Positions 11,152-24,100 of a stretch of DNA of 64,000 bases are shown piece after piece. Position 1 is the stretch's first letter. Every line of letters starts with the position of its first letter. The stretch is from contig NC_045144.1 in NCBI RefSeq assembly GCF_008831285.2, positions 9,649,886 to 9,713,885 of the forward strand, given 5' to 3'. The notes under the pieces are model-generated. The model was not told the origin of the DNA and searched no databases. It was given only the letters and a program-made list of their open reading frames with translations. The position numbers and the translations under genes were made by a program. Origin of the DNA: Nymphaea colorata. Taxonomy: Eukaryota > Streptophyta > Magnoliopsida > Nymphaeales > Nymphaeaceae.

Positions 11152-14100
11152 GTAAGACGTTTATGTTTCCTGCACCCTAACTTCCGACAGTCTTTGACTG
11201 CAGTACTTTTTGTCTTAAGGTAGAATTTGGAATTAAGTTTTAGTGGTACTGTTTCCGACGTGACTGCTGCTTAAGGAATTCCTTTTGAAGGTAGTTTTTA
11301 GGGTTTTAGCTCGACAAGGGGCCTTACATGCAAAGCATTCTAAGCATTTTTCAATGCTAATTTTGAAATTTGTATGGTCTTATCATCATTATGTAGTTAC
11401 CTGATAATGTTTTCAAAACATTGCAATACTTTCAAAATATCAAAAACATGGACAGAGAAGTATTATTCCACATCTTGATAGTAGGACAACGTTCTCCTCC
11501 TTGAGAAAGTCCTTTAGTTTTCTATATTTTGCAAGCGTTATGCTTATTCTATTTTGTTTGTTTTATAATTTAAGAACTTTTGTAAAGATGTTGCAATGTC
11601 TTGGTCAGAAAAAGTAGTAGAAGACTCATAGTATATTAATTATTTTTGTTGTCCTCTTTCTTGTTTTTATGTTTCTAAAATTTCTATTTGTTTTCAAGGA
11701 AAATAATTTTTTTAAAAAAAATGAAAAAATCTTCATGACAAGCTTCTCAGTACGATATCTATAACTGTGATCAAGTAAGAAGTAAATCTAGTAGTTGTCT
11801 TTTCAATTGGAGTTTGTCCTTTGGTTGGTTCTTTAGAATTAAAAAACTTGCTATTTCCTGTCTACGCTCCTGTGTAAATGAGATTTTAAAAACTCATCAG
11901 TTCTTTACCAGCAACCTGACCTCAGTAGTAGCTTGGAGCTTCAGCATAAGCTCTCACTTTTTTCTGGAACTTTGCTTGAGCAAGAAACTGCGTAGCGGTA
12001 ACTTTAGTAACTCAATTAGTTTTTGTTTGTTAAAGGACAAGGAGCCAAACCTCCTCCCCTCTGCACCCCTAGGGTCTACGGTTGCATTAACTTGTGCAGG
12101 GGATTAATGCCTTAATGTTAATGGCGGGGTTCAAATGAAGAAAAGCCCCACGAGAATCGGACCATGGACTCACCTTCTACCACTCATGGGTCCGACCAGC
12201 TGTGCCAAACCCTTTGCAACAGCTCAATAGTGTTTGTCACTTGTCAGCACAGTTGTTGCCTCCATCACTGCATGAGTTCCTCTTCTATCATTGGTCATTC
12301 ACATTCTCGACTAACTTTATCTGCCACTCTAGCTCTAAAGGCCTAATCGAAACTTGCAGTGATTGAAAAACAGAAATCTAACACCGTATCAGGTCATCAA
12401 TTGGAGTAGGACTACAATTTTTTCCAATAAGGTACACACAAAGAGGCCTATCTGATTTTTATGTCCAGAAGGCATCCCTTTCTCAAGTTCCTTTCTCTGA
12501 AAGCTTGTTTCCAGTCAGATTGTCACTTCATGCTTGACTTGTATCTTTTATTCAGTTCTATTCTAATATCTTTTCAAGCAGTTCTATTCTTCCTTCAGTG
12601 TGGTTTTCATGAGTCTGTTAAGCATCTTGGTTCATATCTGCCCCCTTTTTCATTGTACCCTAGAAAGCGTCATCTGATCAACAATCAAAGACAAAGACAA
12701 ATTAAGCTTTCCATAATTCTAATCAGTCTATCTGTTAAACTCAAACTGATTTTGGACACTTACTGTAACTCGGAGATAAAACCAAGAACAAAAGGTAAGC
12801 ATCCTATTTCATTGGCTTGAAAATTCTCTCTCATTATGAGCATTGAACTTGAAGAACAAAAATTGCTGTTGAAGGAGAGCCCGCTGGATATGTTGGTGTC
12901 AGTGTTCAATTTCATGAAGATAAAAATGAAAATCAAGATGAAAATGAGAATGAAGATGATGAAGATTCTTAATGCAATAATGAGAGTTAAGAGTGCTTTT
13001 GTTTGTTATGTGTATTGCCATTGAAAAATTTGATTATTTCATGATCATCTTGTGATGTAATGCATAACAACTAAAACTTATTTTATGATGTGTTATCTAC
13101 TGTGGACCTTATGACTTCCTAATGATTATGATATAGTTCATGTCATGTTATGTTTCTTGATGTGCTAGATCATATTGTGTTATGATTATGAATGCTCATG
13201 AATTGTAACTTTATAGCTATAATAAGCATATCATTATGTACAACATGATCTTTATAAAGAACATATTTTTCTTGTTTTTCCTGATTTTTTATCTATTTTT
13301 TCTGATTCTCTTGAACTAAAAAAATAAATTCACCTTACGATTATGATACATTATGATATTTTACGATATATCATATCTACTGGTTGGACCCACACAGCTT
13401 ATGATACGTTTTTTACGACATTGGTATTATGTGTTATGCAGTTAGGACAATGCATTCTTGTATTGAGATGGTGAAAGAGTATTCAGTATATAACAAAAAT
13501 GTTTTGGTCCCGACTTGCACCTTTCACATTTGGAGTCATGCCTATTTTTTTCTGTATAGATTGGTGGTTAATGTGAATTTTTTGTATCTGCTTAGATTCT
13601 GGATCAAATTTTCCAAAGGGCATTAATGAATTAATAGGAAAACTGATATTGGTGGAAGCTTAATTGATGTTCAAAGCTGGAAAGTGCACCTTCTCCATTG
13701 TGAAGATTTCTGCAGTTTACTCTGCATCTCTGATTTCCAGTTTTGTTGCTTTATGTACTTGGCTTCAGCTTTTCGTGTTCTCATCAATTTCCATTGATAA
13801 CTATTAATTATAAGCATATGTGTTCATCATGTACCTAAAAACTAAAACTGGGTTATTATATGCGGAATTTGTAGAACCTGTCTGTAATTTCTTAATCTTT
13901 CCTTTTTTATTCTCACAAATTCTCATGAAGTCTATCACAGTATCACTAGATGAATATCTTTCATTACCTCAGGTCATCAGGTGTCTCATATCTGTTGGTT
14001 TTCTGTTTGGATCTTCATTAGGTAGCACCACTTCGCGTCATTGAAACTCCAACTGGTGGCAGCACACCTGTTTATATGTTAAAGGAATATGATTTGGTTC

Positions 14101-15090
14101 TCAAGTGCCTAAAGAAATTGCCATTGTTGCATTTACAAGAGATTCCTTGGAAAACACTTGCTGTGGTTCAGAAATTTTCACATGCATTTATTGCAGACAA
14201 ATGGATAGCTTGCATGCCTGGTCATCTTTCAGATGGTGAAGTTGATGCCTTGTTGCAAATGCTGCCAAAAAAATTGCAAGTCTCGCTCCTGCCATTCCAA
14301 CAGGATGGTGTTAAATTTGGCCTAAGAAGAGGTGGACGATGTCTGATTGCAGATGAGATGGGACTTGGGAAAACTGTCCAGGTGATTATATTTATAGATG
14401 GTATAAAAGTAACGGTCTTATTATTGTCATCGCAAATGAGACCTTTGCATCTTAATGACTACAACTGTAGGATGGGGCATGGGTTACCTTGTTTCCTAGG
14501 CAAGACCAGAAGAGTAAGTACTAGCATTTTAGAATAAATGAACCAGTAAAGGTTGAGATAAAAGTGAATATATTTAGCACAAACCAACATGAAAGAATTA
14601 GACCCCGGACCTGCATATGAACACATATCTCTTTACTGCTAAAGTTACAAAATATAAATAACAAAACAGCATATATAAAATATAAAATAAAGAAAGAAAG
14701 AGCAAGAACAAGGAGAATAAAGGAAGAAGAAGAGCAGGACGATGATGATGAAAAAGAAAGGAAGATACAAGGAAAAAATAAGAAATAACAGAGAGCATAG
14801 AAGAAAAATGGATGAAAACCACTTGCCAGAATCTGTTCAACTTTTTCTGTTTGGTTCACTGACGCATGCTTGGGGCCTCGGGCAGCTTGTCTAGGTGCTA
14901 TAGCCTAGCTAAAAAAGTGGCTACCCAGGGCCTAGGCGTGCTTTTGACTAACAAGATACATGTGTGTTTGTTTTTAGTTATCACAATGGCACATCAGTCA
15001 TATTCCAGTTGGGTGTGGGTGTGGGTGCGGGTGTGTATGTTGGTGCAGAGCATTCTAAAAAAAAATTTGGTATAGGAAAGAAACTATATG

Positions 15091-15122
<32 letters not shown>

Positions 15123-18100
15123 TACACACACACACACATATTTAATAGTACATTCATAAATCATAATTCATGAAAGATAAAGCTAAAGCTAAGTCACACG
15201 GACTCGGTAAAAGCCTGAAACCGGCACTGCTCCTGAGTGGATATGACTTGAATGTGGTATCCATTGAGGTCAATGTGAGCCTGATGTGGTCAGCCGCATC
15301 AGATTTTTTTGGTCCAGAAATGGGTGCACACTTCTCGATTGAATGAAAAGTCAGTGTGGTCAAGACCACTTGGGTCTAAATATCCTTCATTCTACTAACA
15401 AAATGATGACTTCCTTCACCACTTATATTAATTAGAGTTCGACTCTTCTCTTCCCTTTTCTAGGAAAGAAACAAAATGTGTACACACACACACACACACT
15501 CTTTTAATAGTATATTCATAAATCAAATTCATGAAAAATAAAGATAAGGCTAAGTCACAAGGACTCACTAAAACAGGTGCTGCAGCTGCGTGGACATGAT
15601 TCGAGTGTCGTATCCAGTGATGTCAAAGGGAGCCTGATGTGGTCAGATGCATCAGATTACTTTTGTCCACAAATAGGTTAACACTACTCAACTGAATGAA
15701 GAGTCAGTGTGGTCAAGACAACTTGGGCATAAATATCCTTCGTTCGATTAAAAAAAGAATAAAAACCTCGTTCAACGTAGATATTTGTTGAAAACAATGG
15801 AGGAAAGAGAGGGAACGAGAGAGAGAGAGGATACAATTATTGTCATATCATTGCTAACCCTAATCTCTTATTTAAAGAGAGAATAGGGGTCGACTGGAGT
15901 CATTACACAAGAGAGACACATAAAGATGTAGATGACTAAAGAAGACTCTGACTTTTAAATAATTAGAAAATTACCAAACTTAAACATAAACTTTCTAATT
16001 TCAACACTCCCCCTCAAGCTAGATCATAGATATCAACCATGCTTAGCTTGTAACAACATCTAGAAAAATCACCAATAGGAAGAGCCTTAGTAAACATATC
16101 TATTGCCTGATCTTCAAAAGCTACGTGAACCGTAGACACAATACCTCCTTGTATAAGGTTCTAAACATAATGACAATCCATCTCTATGTGCTTTGTTCTC
16201 TCATGAAATACCAGATTGTTTGCAATCTGGTATACTTACTTCAATGGAGCTCACATCCGGAGAAGATTCTGATGGTCGACCATGAGAGGGATCCTGTCGA
16301 CGAGTGTAGACCAATGGAGGGTCCTCGAACCTATTCATAGTCGGAGTAGGAGAGGGAAAAGATTGCAACAGGACTGGAGGAATAGGTAGAGGAATAAGAC
16401 ATGACATCTCAGATGACACAAAAGTAGGACTGAAACTCGAAGAAAGTGACATCTGCATTGATATACTCTTTTTGAGTTATCATATCAAAGCACTTGTATC
16501 CTTTTTGGTTTCGAGGATAGCTAACGAACACACATTTAATGGTTTGAGCAAAAAGTTATCACGTTGAGGCCCAAGAATGTGAACAAAACAGGTACAACCA
16601 AAAACTTTAGGCGCAACAGGAAATAAGCTTCAATTGGGATAAACAAGTTTAATCGGTACTTTGTTCCCAATGGATGATGACGGTAGACGATTTGTCAAGT
16701 AACAAGCCATGAGTATGACATCACCCCACAAGTATGCAGGTATATGATTATGAAGCATTAGGATATGAGCAACAGTTACAAATAGCATATGTTTTTGTTC
16801 GACAACTCCATTTTGTTCTGAGGTATGAGGGCATGTAAATGTTAAGAAATATGATTTCTTATTGTTGTTATCTCTTAATTAGGTATTATCTTAGTTAAGA
16901 GTTAGTTTAGGATTAGTTAGGAATTAGTTTAGGATTTAGTTTATTTATTTCTTTTCTCTTTATTTTTTATTTTTTATTATTTCTGCCAAACTAGCCGTTG
17001 GCAGTTCCAACAGCTCTATTAAGAGCTGTTGGAACTAGCCCAACGGCTAGTTCAGCTTATCTCTTCTTATTCTCTCTTATAAATATCCTTGTAACAGTCT
17101 TTGTAAATAATGAGCTGTGTCTTACAGCCTTCACATTGTTTATTGAATGAGTATTACTCTTCTTCACTTGGCCTTAGTGCCTTTTTGGTATTATATGTAT
17201 TCTTTGTCACTGAGATAGTCACTTTTCACATGGTATCAGAGCCATTAGGCTGATTCTCAAAGCTTGTTAAAGGCTGCTGCTGAGATTTTATGTTGCTGGT
17301 TTGATTGAAGAGATTCTTCGCTGGAGGATATAATTTCTTGAAGGCCTTTTTCTGCGGCTGCTCACCAACTGTTTGGTGAAATTTCTAGAAGAGTTTTTTC
17401 TTGACTTCCTTAGGGGTTATTGTTTTAAGTATTGCTCTCATGGAAGACTCCAAAGTTTCAATCGAAGGAGGAATCTATTATGCTCCATACAAGCTTGACG
17501 GAACCAATTATACACTATGGGCAAAATGTTTGGAAATGCATATCAAAGGAAAATATTTGCGGGGCTTCATAAGAGGTACGTCTATCCCTCCCACTCTCAA
17601 GTTGACCAAAATAGAAAATGGGATTGAAAAACAACTAGATGGAGTGGAAAGACAAAATGCTATGAATGAATATTACAAAAACTTAGACGATTGGGAAGCT
17701 AAAAATTCTAGGATTAAAGAATGGATTTATGGAAGTATTGAACCTAGAATTGCTCAACATCTTATGTATTATGAAAAGGCTAGTGAAGTTTGGGAATATC
17801 TTAAGGGAATGTTCACCCAAAAAGATATGGCCCGAAAGTATCTTTTGATTCAAAAGGCCCAAAGTATCAAGCTAGGAGAGAAAAATGTTAGAGAATTTTT
17901 CATGGAAATCTCTAGTGTATGGAATGAGTTAGATCAACTAAGTCCCGAACTAGGGTTGGACTGCAAATGCCATGAGATTAGAAGAAATGAAATAGATGAA
18001 TTTCGGTTTTTTCAATTCCTTCAAGGGCTACGGCCCGAATTTGAACAAATAAGGTCAGCCCTTCTTTCTTCATCCTCTCCTCCACTCATTTATGAACTTC

Positions 18101-21100
18101 TTACAAAGCTAAGTGGAGAGGAAACTAGAATGAAACTATCCAAAGAAATGGATAAAGATAGTGTTCTTGTCTCAAAACAAGAAGAAGAAAGAGCCTTAGC
18201 CGCCTCTAGACCTGGAAACAACATCAAGTCCTTTAGACCTCCTCACTTTAAGAATCAAATTAGAGGAGAATATAAAGTTATTTGCCACTTTTGTCATGAA
18301 CCGGGTCACATAAGACCTAGTTGCCCAAAGTTGAACAACAATGAAGGACAATCGCGGAATCTTGGAGGAAATTTTCTCAAAGGGGGAACATCATATCCTC
18401 AAGGTGGACATTACAACATTAGACAATTTGATCAAAGAAAGGCCGCAAATGTCGCAAATGAAGGATGTGATCTCTCATCTATATCCACAACGTTGAACCA
18501 AATCATGACGGCCCTTCAACCCATGATCAATGAGTCAAATTCCGGAGCACTAGCAACAACGGCATCCATCTCCAACACTCCTGGTATGTTTTCTTGGCTT
18601 TTAGATTCCGGTGCATCTTTTCATATGACACCAAATATATCATCTTTGACCAATTTTGAAAGAACAAGAAAAGAATCAAATGTTGTTACCGCCGATGGAA
18701 CTTCTTTGAGTGTTAAAGGGATTGGGAATTTTGAAAAAGAATTTGGAAAACAAAAATTTTTTGTTTCAAAAGTTAGTTATGTTCCTAAACTTAATCTTAA
18801 CTTACTTTCTGTGTCACAAATCTCAGATCTTGGATTTGATGTTGTTTTCTCATCAAATAAATGTTTGGTGCAGGATCACCAAACCGGGAGATTGATTGGG
18901 GAAGGTTTTAGAAAATGGGACCTTTACTACATGGACAATTTATGCATCCCCAAAGAAAAGTTTTGTCACTATGTTGAAAATGTGGACATCAATGTTTGGC
19001 ACCAAAGATTAGGTCATCCAAATGTTAGAAAATTGTCTATGATGAACCCTACCAAGAATATTTGTATTGAAAATTTTAAATGTAATGATTGTATACATGG
19101 AAAAATGAAATCTTTATCTTTTGGAGAAAGGAACTTCTTCTCTTCTTTGCCTTTTGAGCTTGTTCATTCCGATGTATGGGGACCCTTTCCTATCATGTCA
19201 AAAGGAGGGCTATCATATTATGTGATCTTTGTTGATGACTTCACTAGGTATTGTTGGATATATTTCCTAAAATATAAATTCGAAGTTTTTGAGATATTCA
19301 AAAATTTTCACATGTTAGTACAAACACAATTCAATGCTAAATTAAAAATTTTAAGGACTGATTCCAGAGGTGAATACATTTCAAATGAGTTCGAAAGATA
19401 TTTGAAAAACTATGGGATAGTCCACCAAAAATCTTGTCCAAGAACACCTCAACAAAATGGACTTTCAGAAAGAAAACATAGGCACATAATTGAAACAACA
19501 AGAACCCTTCTTATTTCCAAAAATGTGCCTAAAAACTTTTGGGCTGAAACCGCCCTTGCCTCTGTTTATCTTATAAACAGAATGCCTTCTAAAGTCTTAA
19601 ATAACACCACTCCGTTTGAAAAATTATTCAAGTATGAACCCGATTTCAATAGACTTCGTATTTTTGGATGCAAATGTTTTGTTCTTAATGACAAGACTGA
19701 TAAGCTAAGTTCAAAAGTTATTGAATGTGCTTTTATTGGTTATTCTGAAACCCAAAAAGGCTACAAATGTTATTGTTAAGATGTGTTTATATTCAGTTTT
19801 AGGTTTAAGAGGGTACTTTTGTAATAACTTTTCCTTTAGATGTTTCTCTTGTAACTTCTCTCTCTCCTCTAGTCTATATAAAGAGGAGTTAGGGCAGATT
19901 TCGAGGTTAATCAAAGATTATTCTTTCTAATCTTATCATGGTATCAGAGCAGCAGCCGTCTCCTCCTCCTTGGCGCGCCGATTGAGCGGCGCCGCCCGCC
20001 GCCTGACCGCGCCCATCGCTGCGCTTCCTCCACCCGCTCGTGTCCACCCATCTCCGCCCGTCGCTGACCTCTCCACCCGACGCCTCTGCCAGTCGCTGTC
20101 CTGACCTCTCCGCCCGACGCCTCCGCCCGTTGCTGTCTTCTCCACCCGACGCCTCCGCCCGTTGCTGTCTTCTCCGCCCGACGCCTCCGCCCGTTGCTGT
20201 CTTCTCCGCCCGACGCCTCGAAATCTGCCCTAATTCGCCGCTGCCCGCCGTGGCTGTCACCTCCGCCCGCCGCCGCCGTCTGTCACTGTTGCTTCTCCGC
20301 TGCATCGCCCCTGCTGTCTCCACCATTCTCCTCTGCTCCGCCGCTGCCCTGCACGCTGATTTTCTTCTCAGCGTCTTCGCTGCATCGCCTCCTCTACTCC
20401 GCCGCTGCTCTGCACGCTGATTTTCCTCTCAGCGTCTTCGCTGTCGCCTCTGGTAATCTGTCTTCGTTCAGTTCTGTTGTTGCCTCTTCCAGCCGATCAG
20501 ACTTATGGATTGCTGCCCGTGTTAACTGCTTCATGATCAGCATGTTGTCTTTCGATATGTGATTGTCTTCTTTTTTTTGCCTGCACTTCCTATTCCGTGG
20601 CTCGGTTTCCTCCATTGTGTTGAGCGATGTCTGAAATTAGCAGCGGCGCTAATACCTCTTCCTTTGTGTCGTCGGGAGAGATGAAGAGTTCCCCATTTTC
20701 CAGCTTTATCACCAAAATGGATGGGGGTAATTACGAGATGTGGGCCATGCAAGTAAAAAGAACCTTGATCGCTCATGAGAAGGAACATCTTATATTGGAG
20801 CCCGAGCCCGTACAGAAGGTAGGAAAATATACTACTTGGTTTAAAGATAATTCGTTGGTTATGGTATGGATTGTTGGTACTCTTACTCAAGACATTGCCA
20901 ATGAAGTCCTGCATAAGGAAAGTGCAAAGGATATGTGGGATTCCCTTGCAGCCACCTATTCACAAGCAAGGAATGAAACCAGAATTATGCAGCTTCATCA
21001 TGATATTCATCAGATGCGCCAAGATGGTCGCCCTCTACATACTTATTATTCTAGTCTCAAGTCCATGTTTGAGAGACTAAACAGCTACTTTCCTGCATGT

Positions 21101-24100
21101 AAGTGTGAGCAACAGAAGGCATACAGAGATATGCTTATGGTCGGAGTATTTCTGTCTGGATTAGACTCTGTTTATGAATCAGCAAAGAATCAGATGCTCA
21201 CTAGTCCCTCGATTCCTCCTATTGATGAAGCTTATAGTAGGCTAAGCAGAATTCCAATCCCTTCATCGACTGTTCTTGATACCACTTCTGCTATGCTTGC
21301 TACTCGTGGCAGAGGTGGGTCCCTCTTTGCCAGAGGACGAGGATACCGTGGCCGTGGCAATACCCCTTCGCGCCCAGTATGTCAGTTTTGTCATCGCATT
21401 GGTCACACTGTGGATAAGTGTTGGCAGAAACATGGTCGTCCAGCTGTTGCCAATCAGACTGTTTTTACTGATTCTCCAGAGCAGCCTAAGACTCAACATC
21501 CTGTTTCCTCCAGTGAGTTACGTGCAGATGATATTATCTCTCAGTTGAGACACTTGATTGGAGATAGACCTCAACAAGCTCCTGATCCGACCACCTCTAC
21601 TATCACTACTGCTGCCAGTGCATCTTCATCTGGTATGTATTCTGACACTACAGATTGGCTCATTGATTCGGGTGCATCGACACATCTCTGTGGAGACAAG
21701 GCACAGTTTACTTCTTATGTCCCTACTCCACCTGGTCGCTCGGTTATTCTAGCAGATGGCAAATATTCTCCCGTTGTTGGACTTGGAGAGGTCCAACTTA
21801 CTTCATCATTACCATTGCAACATGTTCTTCATGCACCAGAATTCCCACATAGCCTACTATCTATCAGTCAGATTACCAGAGATTTAAACTGTCATGCGAT
21901 ATTTGACTCCTCTTCTCTTGTGTTTCAGGATATACTGACGGGCAGGGTGATTGGCAGTGGCCGTGAACAGGGAGGTCTTTACAGGCTAGTGCATCCCTTT
22001 CCCTTTGCTGGATCTACCTCTGCAGGGTCGTCCTCATCCTCGGCTTATACTTGGCATTTACGTTTTGGACATCTACCGTTTCAGAAACTGCTGCATGTTC
22101 TTCCTCAGCTGTCTCCCAAGTCTTCTTTTCAATGCGAGTCTTGTCAGTTGGGCAAACACCATAGGTCATCCTTTCCTCCGCGGCCCAGTCGAAGTAGCCA
22201 TTCTGTGTTTGAGTTACTTCATTTTGATGTTTGGGGTCCGAGTCGTACACCTGCTCTTCAAGGTCATCGATATTATCTTGTTGCTGTCGATGACTATAGT
22301 CGTGTTAGTTGGGTTTTTCTTATGAAGCATAAATCTGAAGTGGGTCATGTAATCAAAAATTTTATCAATGAAATTCTGACTCAGTTTGATACTTGTGTCA
22401 AAATTGTGCGCTCTGACAATGCTCTTGAGTTCTGTGCTTCCTCTTTGGAACAATTTTTCAGGGATAAGGGTATCATCCACCAAACTTCTTGTGCCTATAC
22501 CTCCCAACAAAATGGGGTTGCTGAACGGAAACACCGTCATATTCTTGATGTTGCCAGAACCATTATCATACATAGCCATGTTCCCCATTCTTACTGGGGC
22601 GATGCTGTTCTCACAGCATGCTATCTTATTAATCGTATGCCGTCATCTGTGTTGGGAGACCTTATTCCTATCTCTGTCCTCTTTCCTGACAGAGACTTGT
22701 TTTCTGTTCCACCTCGTGTTTTTGGATGTGTTGCCTTTGTTCAGTTGCTTGGTCCTGGGCGAGATAAGTTGTCTCCTCGGGCCATCAAAACGATCTTTGT
22801 TGGTTATTCCCGCACTCAAAAGGGATATCGATGTTATGATCCTTCTACTCGTCGGTATTATGTGAGTGCTGATGTTACATTTTTTGAATCAACCTCTTTC
22901 TTCTCCCCAAATGGAACTCAATTAAGGGCGCCTGCATTAAATGATGAAGTCCAATTTCCTCTACCTCTCATGAGTTGTCCAAACCCAGTTGATCCACGTT
23001 TTGGGGCTGTCTACCATCGTCGTACTAAGCCTGCTGCGCCTGTTCAATGTGCACCTGTGCCTTCACCCAGCACGCCCAAGGTAATTCCTGACACAAACTC
23101 AACTGACAATGTTTTATGTAATGATGACATAGGAGTATGTCACGAGCATGTTCCTGCTCCTAATGAACTTGATGTGCCCATTGCTCAAAGGAAAGGCAAA
23201 CGCAGTTGCACTTTGCATCCTATCTCTGGTCATTTATCCATGGATAGACTCACCCCTATGTACCGACAGTTTGTCAAGGGGCTGTCGGCTATTGCTCTTC
23301 CACAGAATCCCATGGATGCTCTCTCTGATCCCAAATGGGCAGCGGCTATGCAAGAAGAGATGGATGCTCTTCAGTCTAGAGGCACCTGGACCCTTGTTAC
23401 TCCTTCAGTTGATGCAGCCATTGTTGGTTGCAGATGGGTCTTTACTATCAAATACCGAGCAGATGGCAGTATTGACAGATATAAGGCTCGTCTGGTTGCA
23501 AAAGGCTATACCCAAACTTATGGGGTTGATTATTATGATACCTTCTCTCCTGTGGCACGACATGCTTCCTTACGGATTCTCCTTGCTGTGGCTGTCAGCA
23601 AGAATTGGTCCCTCTCACAGCTTGATGTCAAAAATGCCTTTCTCTATGGTGACTTACATGAAGAAGTGTATATGCAGCAACCACCAGGGTTTGTTGCTGA
23701 GGGGGAGTGTCAGAAAGTGTGCAGATTGCGAAAGGCGATTTATGGTCTGAAACAGAGTCCTCGAGCTTGGTTTCAGAAATTGTCAGAGAATATTGAGAAT
23801 GAGGGCTTCAGACGTTCTTCGGCCGACCATTCCCTCTTTGTCAAGAAGACTTCTACAGGTACGGTGATAGTTCTTGTTTATGTTGATGATATCATTGTTA
23901 CAGGGGATGATGATCAGGGGATTTCCAACATCAAGGATGTCCTTGGACAACACTTTGTCACCAAGGACCTTGGTGAACTACGTTATTTCCTTGGTATTGA
24001 GTTTGCCAGAAATCAAAAGGGCCTTATCATGTGCCAGAGGAAATACGTTACTGATGTTTTGCAAGAGACAGGGATGCTGGGGTGTCGGCCTGCATCCACG

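Noticed and set aside
14076-14537. Exon 2 extended past 14381
   Set aside because: Frame beyond GKTVQ carries no conserved sequence; a good GT donor sits there and exon 3 begins with the expected next residues.
19907-20615. Arg/Ala- and Ser/Pro-rich frames as host genes
   Set aside because: They lie in the GC-rich repeat leader of the inner copia on both strands and have no domain.
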